Shown: positions 7,601 to 16,444 of the stretch, piece after piece
Position numbering within the stretch: the first letter of the stretch is position 1
How the letters are laid out: each line of letters opens with the position of its first letter
Source: Micromonospora chokoriensis
Lineage (GTDB): Bacteria > Actinomycetota > Actinomycetes > Mycobacteriales > Micromonosporaceae
Length of the DNA stretch: 64,000 nucleotides
NCBI RefSeq assembly: GCF_000718555.1
Contig: NZ_JOAN01000007.1
Coordinates: 1 to 64,000, forward strand
Reading direction: 5' to 3'
Notes under the pieces: model-generated
What the model saw: only the letters and a program-made list of their open reading frames with translations
What the model was told of the DNA's origin: nothing
The model's database searches: none
Position numbers and translations under genes: made by a program

Positions 7601-10142
7601 GCTGGTCGCCGCGCCTACCGGCGGGGTCAGCGTGGTCGACGGCGAGCTGACCGGGGCGTACACCACCTTGCCGTTGCGGGCGCAACGCAACGGGCTCACC
7701 GAGGCCCAGCGCGACAGGTTCCCGCACCTGTGGTCGTACCGTAGCTTCGCCCTGGACCGCGCGGACCTGGCCAAGGTCCCGGCGGCGCTGCGGGGGCAGT
7801 TGCTGGTCACCGAGCGCGACGCCGAGGGTGCGCTGCTCGCCGCGACCGGCGTGCAGATCCCCGGTGTGCTCGACGACGTGTACGCCCGGGCGGCCGACGC
7901 CACCCTCGGGCCCACGTTCGCGGGCCGGACGCCGAGCCTCGCGCTCTGGGCGCCGACCGCCCGGAGCGTGGCGCTGCACCTGTACGACTCGCCCACCGCG
8001 GCGCCGAAGACGGTGCCGATGCGCCGCGACGACCGCACCGGCGTCTGGTCGGTGCGCGGCGACCACACCTGGACCGGGAAGTACTACCGGTACGAGGTGC
8101 GGGCGTGGCAGCCGGCCGCGCAGAAGATGGTCGCCGCGGTGGTCACCGACCCGTACTCGGTGGCCCTCGCCGCCGACTCCACGCACAGCCAGTTGGTCGA
8201 CCTGAACGACCCGGCGCTGGCCCCTCCCGGGTGGCGCACGCTTCGCAAACCGGCACCGATCCCGCCCGCGAAGGCGCAGATCACCGAGCTGTCCGTGCGG
8301 GACTTCTCCATCGCTGACGACACCGTGCCGGCCGAGCGGCGGGGGACGTTCCTGGCGTTCACCGACCCGAAGACCGCCGGCATGACCCACCTGCGGGCGC
8401 TCGGCGACGCCGGGGTCACCCATCTGCACCTGCTGCCGGCGTTCGACTTCGCGACGATCCCGGAGAAGCGGGCCGATCAGCGCCAGCCGGCCTGCGACCT
8501 GGCGGCGCTGCCGCCGGATTCGCCGGAGCAGCAGAAGTGCGTGGCGGCGGTCGCCGAAGCCGACGGCTACAACTGGGGGTACGACCCGCTGCACTACACC
8601 GTGCCGGAGGGCGGCTACGCCGTCGACCCGGTCGGCGCGGCGCGGACCACCGAGTTTCGGCGGATGGTCGCCGGGGTGAACGACGCCGGGCTGCGGGTGG
8701 TCATGGACGTGGTCTACAACCACACCTCGGCGGCCGGCACCGACGCGAAGTCGGTGCTCGACCAGATCGTGCCCGGCTACTACCACCGGCTGCTGGACGA
8801 CGGCACGGTGGCCAACTCCACCTGCTGCGCCAACACCGCTCCCGAGCACGCCATGATGGGCAAGCTGGTGGTCGACTCGCTTGTCACCTGGGCCCGGCAG
8901 TACAAGGTGGACGGCTTCCGCTTCGACCTGATGGGGCACCACCCGAAGGCGAACATCCTGGCCGTCCGCACGGCACTGGACCGGCTGACCGTCGCCCGCG
9001 ACGGCGTGGACGGTCGATCGATCCTGCTCTACGGCGAGGGCTGGAACTTCGGCGAGGTCGCCAACGACGCCCGTTTCGTCCAGGCCACCCAGGCGAACAT
9101 GGCCGGCACCGGCATCGGCACCTTCAACGACCGGCTGCGCGACGCGGTGCGCGGCGGGGGACCGTTCGACGCCAACCCCCGGGTGCAGGGCTTCGCCTCC
9201 GGGCTCTACACCGACCCGAACGGGGATGCGGTCAACGGGTCGGCGGCCGAGCAGAAGGCCCGGCTGCTGCACGCCCACGACCTGATCAAGGTGGGGCTCA
9301 CCGGCAACCTGCGCGGCTACCGGTTCACCGACACCGCCGGGCGGCAGGTCACCGGGGCCCAGGTGGACTACAACGGCTCCCCGGCCGGCTACACCGCCGC
9401 GCCGGGGGAGGCCGTCACCTACGCCGACGCGCACGACAACGAGATCCTGTACGACGCGTTGGCGTACAAACTGCCGCAGGCCACCTCGGCGGCGGACCGT
9501 TCCCGGATGCAGGTGCTGGCGCTGGGCACTGTGGTGCTGGGACAGGGCACCGGGTTCGTCACCGCCGGCACCGAACGGCTGCGGTCGAAGTCGCTGGACC
9601 GCAACTCGTACAACTCCGGTGACTGGTTCAACCAGATCCGGTGGGACTGTGCACGGGGCAACGGGTTCGGCGTCGGTCTGCCGCCCGCGCAGGACAACGA
9701 GGACAAGTGGTCGTACGCGAAGCCGCTGCTGGCCGACCCGGCGCTGGTGCCGGACTGCGCGGCGATCAACACCACCGACGCCCGGTACGCCGAGTTGCTG
9801 CGGATCCGGGCGTCGTCACCGGTGTTCGGGCTGGCCACCGCCGAGCAGGTGCAGCAGCGGGTGGCGTTCCCGCTCTCCGGGGCGCAGGAGACGCCGGGGG
9901 TGCTGACCATGACCCTGGACGCTCGCGGGCTCGGCGGGCCGTGGCAGTCGCTGACCGTCGTCTTCAACGCCACCGGATCGACGGCGACCCAGACGGTGAC
10001 CGGGCTGCGCGCAGCGGACGTGGCACTGCACCCGGTGCTCGTCGGCTCGGCCGACCCGGTGCTGCGTACCGCCTCGTTCGACCGGGCGGCCGGCACGTTC
10101 ACCGTGCCGGCGCGCAGCGTGGCGGTGTTCGTCCAGAGATGA
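4647..10142 (+). CDS. pulA: secreted bifunctional alpha-amylase/pullulanase
   Basis: An 1831-residue exoenzyme for starch breakdown. A signal peptide covers about residues 1-33. GH13 module 1 (about 70-500) has VIVNHT, nucleophile D329 in GFRLDT, acid E363 in FGEVYS and D434 in GNHD. Then come an amylase C-domain and an Ig-like domain (about 640-730). Two pullulanase-associated starch-binding (PUD) domains follow near 735 and 850, each with HYxRxxGxYDxWG. Next are an N2 segment, a CBM48 near 1087, and GH13 module 2 of pullulanase type with YNWGYDP at 1308-1314, nucleophile D1427 (GFRFDL), E1464 (YGEGWNF) and D1597 (AHDNE). A DUF3372-like C-terminal domain ends the protein. Both active sites look intact, so it should cut alpha-1,4 and alpha-1,6 bonds. 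The ATG has AGAGGAAGG upstream. Confidence 0.93.
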   Translation: MKPPPIPRTALLALTSLLTLTLVGTPVAAHPAAAAPRPSDSTPLAVGGAAQWRAEPTAEALLKAGGSSARAEQFYFVLPDRFANGDPRNDRGGLTGDRLRTGLDPTDKGFYHGGDLKGVIDKLDYIQGMGTTAIWLAPIFKNRPVQGAGNDISAGYHGYWITDFTEVDPHFGTMAEMKRLVRLAHQRGIKIYLDVIVNHTADVIKYAEDKYAYVDKATSPYTDAQGRAFEDRNYADGTRAFPPVDSESFPYTPTFAEPKDASVKVPAWLNDVTMYHNRGDSTFAGENSEYGDFFGLDDLWTERPEVVQGMTKAYGDWIGATGVDGFRLDTVKHVNMDFWPQFSQGIERAAEKAGKKDFFMFGEVYSADPEISSSYVRQGGLPATLDFAFQEAARGFTAGAGSAKALADVYARDDLYAARDTDAGRSPTFLGNHDMGRIGSFIAGGGTDPASHLRRDQLAHQLMFLTRGQPVIYSGDEQGFTGPGGDKDARQDMFASSVPDYLDDDLLGTDRTHASDQFDTAHPLYRTIADLGRLRQAHPALRDGVQVTRYAADGPGVFAASRIAPADRTEYVVAVNNADTAQTVTVDTWSAGATFTGIYGGSGTPRAGGDGELTLTVPPLSAAVYRAGSPIAPAADKPTITITSPAPDAPVATRAAVTARVTGDPLATVTVAARVAGGRWTLLGSADHAPYTVQHDLTGLAGGVRVEYKAVVRDGRGRTATARSTAVVGTPAQGGSREWAVVHYQRPAGGYDDWGLYAWGDIDPAYVTEWPKGQPFAGEDSYGRFAWVKLKPGATSVSFLVVDKAGTKDVAQDRSIDVTQTGEIWLKQGDPAIYPSRQAATGEPEPPVEEGTAVLHYRRADGNYDGWGLHLWDGAANPTEWAAPLRPSAVDAFGAVFRVPLAAGATGLNYIIHQGDTKDLPDDQRLDFASVGREVWLLAATPGRLLPSAATITGGDTDISKQKAHWIDRSTVAWQTPPTDGKTYALVAAPTGGVSVVDGELTGAYTTLPLRAQRNGLTEAQRDRFPHLWSYRSFALDRADLAKVPAALRGQLLVTERDAEGALLAATGVQIPGVLDDVYARAADATLGPTFAGRTPSLALWAPTARSVALHLYDSPTAAPKTVPMRRDDRTGVWSVRGDHTWTGKYYRYEVRAWQPAAQKMVAAVVTDPYSVALAADSTHSQLVDLNDPALAPPGWRTLRKPAPIPPAKAQITELSVRDFSIADDTVPAERRGTFLAFTDPKTAGMTHLRALGDAGVTHLHLLPAFDFATIPEKRADQRQPACDLAALPPDSPEQQKCVAAVAEADGYNWGYDPLHYTVPEGGYAVDPVGAARTTEFRRMVAGVNDAGLRVVMDVVYNHTSAAGTDAKSVLDQIVPGYYHRLLDDGTVANSTCCANTAPEHAMMGKLVVDSLVTWARQYKVDGFRFDLMGHHPKANILAVRTALDRLTVARDGVDGRSILLYGEGWNFGEVANDARFVQATQANMAGTGIGTFNDRLRDAVRGGGPFDANPRVQGFASGLYTDPNGDAVNGSAAEQKARLLHAHDLIKVGLTGNLRGYRFTDTAGRQVTGAQVDYNGSPAGYTAAPGEAVTYADAHDNEILYDALAYKLPQATSAADRSRMQVLALGTVVLGQGTGFVTAGTERLRSKSLDRNSYNSGDWFNQIRWDCARGNGFGVGLPPAQDNEDKWSYAKPLLADPALVPDCAAINTTDARYAELLRIRASSPVFGLATAEQVQQRVAFPLSGAQETPGVLTMTLDARGLGGPWQSLTVVFNATGSTATQTVTGLRAADVALHPVLVGSADPVLRTASFDRAAGTFTVPARSVAVFVQR

Positions 10143-10148
10143 CGCGAA

Positions 10149-10183
10149 CCGGCCCCCTTCCGCGTGCTGCGGAAGGGGGCCGG
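10149..10183. terminator. bidirectional terminator hairpin between convergent genes
   Basis: Perfect 15 bp arms CCGGCCCCCTTCCGC / GCGGAAGGGGGCCGG flank a 5 nt loop. It begins 7 nt past the pulA stop and 13 nt past the stop of the facing gene. GTTT follows on the + strand. Confidence 0.85.
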
Positions 10184-10195
10184 CCCGTTTGGCGA

Positions 10196-11830
10196 TCAGG
10201 CGAAGCAGTTGTCGATGGTGCCGCCCGGGATGGCCAGGCAGTTGGTCGGACGGTTCGCGGTGATGGCGGACTTGTCGTCCACGTTCACGTCTCCGAAGAA
10301 GCTGAAGACACCGCCCGGCTCGAAGGTGGAGAAGTTGTGGGCGACGTTCGTCTTCGACAGGTTGACCTGGCCGAAGATGTTGAAGACGCCGCCGCCGACC
10401 CCGATCGGGCCGATGGCCCGGTTGCCGACGACCTCGCTGTCGCGCAGCGTGGTGACGCTGCCAGCGTTGAAGAGCCCGCCGCCGAAGAAGCCAGCGGTGT
10501 TGTCCTTGATGCTGCTCTTCTCGAACGTGGCCACGCTGTCGAAGGCGATGGCCACACCGCCACCGACACCGGCGGTGCTGTTCTTCTCGACCGTCACGTG
10601 GTGCAGGTTGAGCTGGCTGTCCGCCGCCGCGAGACCGCCGCCGGCGAGCACTGCGGTGTTCGAGACGAACTTGGTCTCGTACGCCGTGGTGTTGCCCTCG
10701 ATGTCGAGGTAGCCGCCGCCGAAGCCGAGCGTCTCGTTGTCGGTGATCTCGGCCTTCTTGAGCTCGACCGTACCGCCGTCGACGTCGTCGCGGAAGATCT
10801 CGGCGGCGCCGTTGGAGATACCGCCACCACCGATGATGGCGGTGTTGTCCTTGATCTTCGACTCCTCGACCTTGAGCAGACCGGCGTTGAACACACCGCC
10901 ACCGAAGAAGAAGGCGGTGTTGCGGGTGACGGTGCTGTGCCAGATCTTCGTGGTGCCGAAGTTGGCCACGCCACCGCCGTTGCCGCCCGACTGGTTCAGG
11001 ACGACTTCGGACTCCAGGATCTCGGCGGTGCCGCCCGGCTGCACCAGGATGCCGGCGCCGTCGGTGTCCTCCGGGTACTCGACGAGCGGCGTGACGACGC
11101 CCGGCGTGGCCTTGGCAGTGACCTTCGGCGCGGCCTTCAGGCTCGCCTTCGGGTTGGCCTGCCGCGCGGTGAGCGCCTGGGCCAACGGGGTGCCCGCCTT
11201 CACCTGCGCGGCGAGCGCCTCGGAGTCCGAGTAGGCCGCCCAGACCGCGGCCGGCTCGACACCGTTGTACCGCTCGAGGGTCTGCCCGCCCTTGATGGTC
11301 AGGCCCTTGATCGTGAGATGCCCACCGCTGCCGACGTTGAGAATCCGGAAGTAGTCGGCGGTGGCTTCCCGGGAGATCGTGGTGTGCTCACCCTTGAGCG
11401 TGATCCGCTCGGTGATCACCGGGAGACCGTTGCCCTGGTAGTCGTTGCGGGTCAGGTTGTAGGTGCAGCCCTTGGCCAGTTCCAGCACACCGCCGTGCTT
11501 GTTGTTGGCGTACACGATCGCCTGGATCAGCTTGTCGGTGTCGCAGGGCACCTCCTTCCCGCGCTCGTGGTCCTTGTCCTTGTCCTTGTCGCGGTCCTTG
11601 TCTTTGTCCTTGTCCCAGTCGCGTCCCTCGTCACCCCGCTGGTCGCCATCCTTGCTGACCTGCGCGGTGTTCCAGTTCAGGCCGACCGCCCCGGCGCTGC
11701 CCGCGACGCCCACCGCCGCGAGACTGATCACGCCCGTCAAACCGGCCACGCCACTGGCGAGCCAGAGCTTGCGGCGGCTCTTCGCCGTCGCCCGCCCGGA
11801 GGCTTCGTTGTTCGTAAGGTAGTTGGACAT
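10196..11830 (-). CDS. secreted beta-helix repeat protein (paralogue 1)
   Basis: A 544-residue protein. An N-terminal hydrophobic segment (about residues 22-48) serves as signal or anchor. A charged run of alternating Lys/Asp then covers about residues 72-90. The remainder is a right-handed parallel beta-helix: CTYNLT..., ILNVGSGGHLTIKGLTIKGGQT, and then many turns of the form GGG[IV]xNxG with SxIxDN, as in autotransporter-like or polymorphic surface proteins. It ends NRPTNCLAIPGGTIDNCFA. A surface or matrix role is inferred from the fold; no enzymatic residues are evident. It shares architecture, leader and promoter layout with the next gene upstream. Confidence 0.75.
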   Translation of the reverse strand: MSNYLTNNEASGRATAKSRRKLWLASGVAGLTGVISLAAVGVAGSAGAVGLNWNTAQVSKDGDQRGDEGRDWDKDKDKDRDKDKDKDHERGKEVPCDTDKLIQAIVYANNKHGGVLELAKGCTYNLTRNDYQGNGLPVITERITLKGEHTTISREATADYFRILNVGSGGHLTIKGLTIKGGQTLERYNGVEPAAVWAAYSDSEALAAQVKAGTPLAQALTARQANPKASLKAAPKVTAKATPGVVTPLVEYPEDTDGAGILVQPGGTAEILESEVVLNQSGGNGGGVANFGTTKIWHSTVTRNTAFFFGGGVFNAGLLKVEESKIKDNTAIIGGGGISNGAAEIFRDDVDGGTVELKKAEITDNETLGFGGGYLDIEGNTTAYETKFVSNTAVLAGGGLAAADSQLNLHHVTVEKNSTAGVGGGVAIAFDSVATFEKSSIKDNTAGFFGGGLFNAGSVTTLRDSEVVGNRAIGPIGVGGGVFNIFGQVNLSKTNVAHNFSTFEPGGVFSFFGDVNVDDKSAITANRPTNCLAIPGGTIDNCFA

Positions 11831-11891
11831 CGGAGCTCTCTGCCCTCTCCTCGTACCAGACAGGGTCGCCGCCGTCAGACGGGCGTCCCCT

Positions 11892-11966
11892 GCTACAAAT
11901 CGGTTGTAGCTCCCAAAACCACCGTATGAGAAGGTTCCTCGCCTCGCGGGCTTATCCGAGAGAACC
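11892..11966 (-). promoter_or_regulatory. promoter/leader block of beta-helix paralogue 1
   Basis: A perfect inverted repeat GCTACAA-N5-TTGTAGC lies at 11892-11910, 62 nt before the start codon. Upstream of it is a 48 bp block (11919-11966), read on the minus strand as GGTTCTCTCGGATA...TTCTCATACGGTGG. The same block, with identical internal spacing, precedes paralogue 2. It probably contains the promoter; the inverted repeat would be in or near the 5' leader. Confidence 0.6.
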
Positions 11967-12057
11967 CCACATTCGGTTCATGTTGCCCCCAGCGGGTCCG
12001 GACTGACACACCACCGCCCAAGCCGACCGGCGGGCCCGTGACCTGCCCAAACAGGTA

Positions 12058-12091
12058 CGCCCCTCCGGGCCGCGACCGGCCCGGAGGGGCG
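12058..12091 (-). terminator. terminator of beta-helix paralogue 2
   Basis: Perfect 14 bp arms CGCCCCTCCGGGCC / GGCCCGGAGGGGCG flank a 6 nt loop, 31 nt past the stop codon at 12123. There is no T-run, as is usual in high-GC actinomycetes. Confidence 0.75.
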
Positions 12092-12122
12092 TGCCCTCTC
12101 TATGTGGTTCAGCCCCACCCGA

Positions 12123-14003
12123 TCAGGCGAAGCAGTCCGGAACGTTGAAGCAGTTGGTCGGGCGGTTGGCAGTGACCGCAGACTTGTCGTCAAGCGTCAC
12201 GGTGCCGCCGAGGCTGTTGAAGATGCCGCCCGGCTCAAGGGTGGAGAAGTTGTGCGCCACAGTCGTCCGGTGGAGCCTGACCTCGCTCCCCTCGGTGTTG
12301 ACGATGCCGCCGCCGCGGCCGAACGGACCGACGGCCCGGTTGCCCACCACCTCGCTGTCGCGCAGCGTGGTGACGCTGTCGTCGTTGAAGAGGCCGGCGC
12401 CGGAGAAGCCCGCGGTGTTGTCCTTGATCTTGCTGTTCTCGATCGTCGCAACGCTGTCGGAGGTCAGGAACACGCCGCCACCGTCGCGAGCCGCGCTGTT
12501 CTTGGCCACCGTGGCGTCCTTGAGGGTGAGCTGGCTGTCGGCGACCGCGACGCCGCCACCGTCGAGCACCGCGGTGTTGTCGCTGACCGTCGTCTGGTGC
12601 AACGTCGTGGTGCCCTCGACATCCAGGACGCCGCCGCCGAAGCCGAGCGTCTCGTTGTCGGTGACCTCGCTCTTGTAGACCCAGACCGAGCCGCCGTCGA
12701 CATCGTCGGTGAAGATCTCCGCGGCACCGTTGGAGATGCCGCCGCCGCCGATGATCCCGGTGTTGTCCTTGATCTTCGACTCGTCGACCTGAAGTACGCC
12801 GGCGTTGAAGATGCCGCCGCCGAAGAGGAAGGCGGTGTTGTGCGCCACCGTCGTCTTGCTGAGCCGGGTGTTGCCGAAGTTGGCCAGTCCGCCGCCGTTG
12901 CCGCCGGCCTGGTTGTAGAGCAACTCGCTGTCCAGGATCTCCGCGCGACCGCCAGGCTGCACCAGCACCCCGGCGCCGTCGCGGAACCCGGGCTGCTCGA
13001 CCAGCGGCGACACCGCAGGCCCCGCCGCGGCTATGGGCTTGGCGGTGGTCGGTGCGGCGGCCGGCTTTGCGGCGGCCTTTGCGGCGGCCTTTGTGGTCGT
13101 TGGGGTGGCCTTGGTTGCTGCCGCTGGGGCCGCCTTGGTTGCTGCCGCTGGTGCCTTGGCTGCCGCGGCTTTCGCTGCCGGCTCGGCGGCTGCCGGCTTG
13201 GCAGCGGTTGCGGCGGGCTTCGCTGCCTTGGCTGCTGCCGCGGGCTTGGCGCCTGCGGTCGCGGGCTTGGCGCCTCCGGTCGCGGGCTTGGCGCCGGGTG
13301 CTGCCGTGACCGGCGGCTTGGTCGCGGTGGATCGGACCACGGCCGAGTATGGCGCCCAGACCGTCGCCGGGTCGGCGGTTATCGGTGACTGGAGGGTCTG
13401 GCCACCTCTGATGCTCAGGCCCTTGAGCGTGAGGCGCCCACCGGCTCCGACGTTGAGGATGCGGAAGTAGTCGGCGGTGGCCTCACGGCCGATGGTGGTG
13501 TGCTCGCCCTTGAGGGTGATGTTCTCGGTGATCACCGGAAGGCCGTTGCCGTCCTGGTTGCGAGTCAGGGTGTAGGTGCAGCCCCGGGCCAGCTCCAGCA
13601 CCCCGCCGTCCTCGTTGTTGGCGAACGTGATCGCCTGAATCAGCTTGTCGGTGTCGCACGGGACCTGCCTGGTGCGGTCCTTCTCGTCGTGCCCGCCGTC
13701 CTTGCGATCCTTGCCGGCCTGGTCGTCGAAGCCGCTCCAGTCGTCGCCGCTCCAGTCGTCGTCCTTGGCGGCGTTCTTGCCCGCGCTGCCGTCGTCGCTG
13801 ACGTTCTGCCGGTTGGTCGACGGTTGCGCGTCGGACACCCGGTTGGAGTCGGGCTTGTCGTCCCGAGCGGCGATGCCGCCGAGGGCCGCCAACCCGACCA
13901 CGCCGGTCAACCCGGCCACGCCGGCGACCCAGAGTGCCCGCCTTCGTCGTGTCGGCGGAGCAGTCGAGGCCCCGCCGTCGGTACTCGTTACGTCGTTGGA
14001 CAT
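12123..14003 (-). CDS. secreted beta-helix repeat protein (paralogue 2)
   Basis: A 626-residue protein. The ATG at 14003 (MSNDVTSTDG) is chosen over one 31 codons upstream because GGAAGG lies just before it and the paralogue starts the same way (MSN). It has a hydrophobic N-terminal anchor (LWVAGVAGLTGVVGLAAL), an acidic/charged stretch, and then PCDTDKLIQAITFANN and beta-helix turns nearly identical to paralogue 1. The main difference is a stretch of roughly 90-100 residues of Ala/Lys/Pro/Thr repeats (AAKPA-like) between the first helix part and SPLVEQPG, where paralogue 1 has a shorter spacer. The C-terminus NRPTNCFNVPDCFA mirrors that of paralogue 1. A surface role is inferred. Confidence 0.75.
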   Translation of the reverse strand: MSNDVTSTDGGASTAPPTRRRRALWVAGVAGLTGVVGLAALGGIAARDDKPDSNRVSDAQPSTNRQNVSDDGSAGKNAAKDDDWSGDDWSGFDDQAGKDRKDGGHDEKDRTRQVPCDTDKLIQAITFANNEDGGVLELARGCTYTLTRNQDGNGLPVITENITLKGEHTTIGREATADYFRILNVGAGGRLTLKGLSIRGGQTLQSPITADPATVWAPYSAVVRSTATKPPVTAAPGAKPATGGAKPATAGAKPAAAAKAAKPAATAAKPAAAEPAAKAAAAKAPAAATKAAPAAATKATPTTTKAAAKAAAKPAAAPTTAKPIAAAGPAVSPLVEQPGFRDGAGVLVQPGGRAEILDSELLYNQAGGNGGGLANFGNTRLSKTTVAHNTAFLFGGGIFNAGVLQVDESKIKDNTGIIGGGGISNGAAEIFTDDVDGGSVWVYKSEVTDNETLGFGGGVLDVEGTTTLHQTTVSDNTAVLDGGGVAVADSQLTLKDATVAKNSAARDGGGVFLTSDSVATIENSKIKDNTAGFSGAGLFNDDSVTTLRDSEVVGNRAVGPFGRGGGIVNTEGSEVRLHRTTVAHNFSTLEPGGIFNSLGGTVTLDDKSAVTANRPTNCFNVPDCFA

Positions 14004-14064
14004 CAGAGCCTTCCGCCCTTTCCTGCTACCAGACGGGATCGCACCGCCCGAGGCGCCACGACCA

Positions 14065-14140
14065 GCTACAAATGGGTTGCAGCCACTGATCCCCACCGTA
14101 TGAGAACCATCTTCGCGATGCGGACGTATCCGAGATAACC
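14065..14140 (-). promoter_or_regulatory. promoter/leader block of beta-helix paralogue 2
   Basis: GCTACAA-N5-TTGCAGC lies at 14065-14083, 62 nt before the start. The conserved 48 bp block is at 14093-14140 (GGTTATCTCGGATA...TTCTCATACGGTGG on the minus strand). Spacing is the same to the base as in paralogue 1. Confidence 0.6.
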
Positions 14141-14368
14141 ACGCATTAGGCGCAGGTCAGGTGACGGCGGGCAACCGGTCCGGGCCGGTCGTAAACAGCC
14201 GTGAGCAGCACAAACACCGACGGACGACGTCGCCGACAGGCAAGCGGCGCGGCTCTGAGGCGAGGCCACCCCCGTCGCCGTCAGTCAGGGGTGCGGCGCC
14301 CTCGCGGCACCCGGGCTCGTCGCTCAGCGATGACGAACGGAGCGACTCCACGAACGCTCCGCTCGCGC

Positions 14369-14437
14369 CGATCTTGCAGTTTCGGTCGCCGATATGCACG
14401 AAATGCCCCCTCTGCTGGGACAGAAAGTGCAAGATCG
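14369..14437. repeat. long hairpin, class C (copy 1)
   Basis: Arms CGATCTTGCAGTTTC (14369-14383) and GAAAGTGCAAGATCG (14423-14437) pair at 14 of 15 positions around a 39 nt loop. The arm sequence recurs at 44081-44154, 30 kb away. Confidence 0.8.
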
Positions 14438-14449
14438 CGGTCGAATTAT

Positions 14450-14524
14450 GTCGATCATGGAGTTGTGGTGCCCGGCTTGGTGGTATACGGGCACTTTGTC
14501 ACCCACCACAACTCCATGATCGAC
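14450..14524. repeat. long hairpin, class D
   Basis: Perfect 21 bp arms (14450-14470 and 14504-14524) begin GTCGATCATGGAGTTG and flank a 33 nt loop. It starts 12 nt after the class C hairpin and carries GATC near the outer end of each arm. Confidence 0.85.
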
Positions 14525-14540
14525 GAGGCCGGAGAGGGCT

Positions 14541-14610
14541 GAGGCCGGAGGGCGAGGGTGGGCCGGAGGGCGGGGGTGGGCCGGGGGGCGGGGGGTGGGC
14601 CGGAGGGGGA
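14541..14610 (+). repeat. G-rich tandem repeat, G-quadruplex candidate
   Basis: Three to four imperfect copies of an about 18-20 bp unit of the form GGCCGGAGGGCGGGGGTGG. Each unit has three or more runs of at least three G on the + strand. It lies between the class D and class E hairpins. G-quadruplex formation is inferred from the G-run pattern only. Confidence 0.65.
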
Positions 14611-14688
14611 TGTGCGGGGCGAGCGTCGCTGCTATCGCCGATGCGGCCGTGGGGTGTTCGGATGCCGCACGTCGCGTGCCCTCGGCGC

Positions 14689-14767
14689 GTGATCCACTCG
14701 GTTCTGCTGATAACGCGGTATCCGGGCGGTGTGGATAGCGCGACTTCAAGAAAACCGAGTGGATCAC
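14689..14767. repeat. long hairpin, class E
   Basis: Perfect 15 bp arms GTGATCCACTCGGTT (14689-14703) and AACCGAGTGGATCAC (14753-14767) flank a 49 nt loop. Pairing extends outward through CCTCGGCGC / GCGCCCGAGG with one bulge. It lies 62 nt past the aminopeptidase P stop codon. Confidence 0.75.
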
Positions 14768-14829
14768 GGCGCCCGAGGGAGGGCCCGCCGGGCTGAGGGC
14801 GGGTCAGGCGGATCAGGCGGGCAGGCGGA

Positions 14830-16311
14830 TCAGCCGGGCAGGCGGGGGCCGGCTTCGCGCTGCTCGGCCAGCCAGGTCTCCACCTCGTCGGAGGTGCGGG
14901 GCAGCCCGGCCGACATGTTCACCGCGCCGGTCGCGGTGACCAGCACGTCGTCCTCGATCCGAATGCCCACACCGCGCAGCTCGGCGGGGACCAGCTCGTC
15001 CTCCGGCTGGAAGTACAGGCCCGGCTCGACGGTGAGTACGTACCCCTCGCCCAGCGTGCCGTCGCGGTACGTCTCCTTGCGGGCGTTGGAGCAGTCGTGC
15101 ACGTCGATGCCGAGCATGTGGCCGAAGCCGTGCAGCGACCACCGCCGGTAGACCGTGGACTTCTCGTCCATCGCCTCGTCCACGCTGACTGGTAGCAGAC
15201 CCAGCTCGGCCAGACCTTCGGCGAGCACCCGCATGCAGGTCAGGTGGACGTCCTTGAACTTCACGCCGGGGCGGATGGCCTCGATGCCGGCCTGCTGCGA
15301 GGCGTACACGATGTCGTAGACCTGGCGCTGTAGCGCGGTGAACCGGCCGTTCACCGGCAGGACCCGGGTCACGTCGGCGGTGTAGAAGTTGTGACCCTCG
15401 ACACCCATGTCCATCAGGAGCAAATCACCCGGTCGAGTGGCGCCGTGGTTGTGCACCCAGTGCAGGATCGTGGCGTGCTCGCCGGCGCCGACGATCGAGC
15501 CGTACCCGACGTCGTTGCCGTCGTGGCGGGCCCGCAGCGCGAAGACACCCTCCAGCAGCCGCTCGGAGACGGCCCGGTCGGCCGGCAGGATCCGGGCCAC
15601 GTCCTCGAAGCCGCGCACGGTGGCGTCGATCGCGTCCTGGAGTTGGCCGATCTCCCACTCGTCCTTGACCAGCTTCATCTCCGAGATGGCGATGGCCAGC
15701 TCCCGGTCACGGGCCGGCTGACCCTCGGCACGGGGGCCGTCGTAGGGGCGCACGGCCGCGTCCACCTGGGCGTCGAAACCGCGCAACACCCGGGTACGCC
15801 CCGGAGCCAGGTCGGCGAGCGTCGCCTCCAGGCCGGTCAGGTCGGCGGTGGGCAGGCCCAGCTCGGTCGACTTCTCGCTGAGGGTGTGCCGCCGGCCCAC
15901 CCACAGCTCTCCGTGGCGGCTGCGGAAGAAGTCGTCGGTCTCCCGGGAGGATCGGGGCCGCGTGTAGAGCGTCGCGTCGTGCCCCGAGCCGTTCGGACGC
16001 AGCACCAGCACGCTGTCTGCGTCGCGGTCGCCGGTCAGGTAGGCGAAGTCGCTGCCCGGCCGGAACGGGTAGTCGGTGTCGTTGGCCCGGACCTTGTCGG
16101 TGCCGGTGGGGATCACCAGCGTCTCGCCGGGGAAGGCCGCCGAGAGCGCCGCCCGCCGCTTGGCGTAGTTCGGCGTCTCCGGGCGGGGAGTCACCGGGAG
16201 CGCGGTGTCCCGCCACCCCTGCCGCATGAAGGACAGGAATGCCTCCGGGAAGTCCGGATCGTGTGATTCCGTACCGTCCGTCGGCGTACCGTCGGTGCGT
16301 CCCTCGGTCAT
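14830..16311 (-). CDS. pepP: Xaa-Pro aminopeptidase (aminopeptidase P)
   Basis: A 493-residue M24-family metallopeptidase that removes an N-terminal residue preceding proline. An N-terminal creatinase-like domain (about 45-210) is followed by a pita-bread catalytic domain. The dimetal ligands are visible: D301 in MDMG, D313 in TADVTR, H398 in HGFGHMLG, E429 in TVEPGLYF and E453 in RIEDDV. No signal peptide is present, so it should be cytosolic. The ATG has GGAGGGAG upstream. It is divergent from asnB with about 130 bp between starts. Length is normal for actinomycete PepP. Confidence 0.92.
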   Translation of the reverse strand: MTEGRTDGTPTDGTESHDPDFPEAFLSFMRQGWRDTALPVTPRPETPNYAKRRAALSAAFPGETLVIPTGTDKVRANDTDYPFRPGSDFAYLTGDRDADSVLVLRPNGSGHDATLYTRPRSSRETDDFFRSRHGELWVGRRHTLSEKSTELGLPTADLTGLEATLADLAPGRTRVLRGFDAQVDAAVRPYDGPRAEGQPARDRELAIAISEMKLVKDEWEIGQLQDAIDATVRGFEDVARILPADRAVSERLLEGVFALRARHDGNDVGYGSIVGAGEHATILHWVHNHGATRPGDLLLMDMGVEGHNFYTADVTRVLPVNGRFTALQRQVYDIVYASQQAGIEAIRPGVKFKDVHLTCMRVLAEGLAELGLLPVSVDEAMDEKSTVYRRWSLHGFGHMLGIDVHDCSNARKETYRDGTLGEGYVLTVEPGLYFQPEDELVPAELRGVGIRIEDDVLVTATGAVNMSAGLPRTSDEVETWLAEQREAGPRLPG

Positions 16312-16444
16312 TGCGCCGCTCCCTCCGCGTCATTGCTGGTCCCGACGGTACCGCGCGCCCGGTTGGCGGTAGCGCCCCCTGCGGAGTCGGGTGGATCGAC
16401 GGACGGCTGCAAGGGCCGACAGCGCGCGTGGGAAGATGGCCACC

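Larger units (their letters stand above)
14141..14829. other. gene-free region with clustered hairpins and a G-rich repeat
   Basis: These 689 bases lie between the beta-helix promoter and the 3' end of aminopeptidase P. Open frames exist on both strands, but none has a recognisable product. It holds three long inverted repeats (14369-14437, 14450-14524, 14689-14767) and a G-rich tandem repeat (14541-14610), which are listed separately. Confidence 0.7.

Noticed and set aside
4566..9434. A 1622-codon open frame on the minus strand across the amylase-pullulanase gene
   Set aside because: It is the mirror of a real gene in very GC-rich DNA. Its product is low-complexity (Gly/Val/Arg/His-rich) with no domain, while the + strand frame has complete GH13 motifs.
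14161..14796. Open frames of 100-211 codons in the region between the beta-helix genes and pepP
   Set aside because: Their products are made of repeat and hairpin sequence, with runs of Gly/Pro/Arg and no domain, and there is no ribosome binding site.
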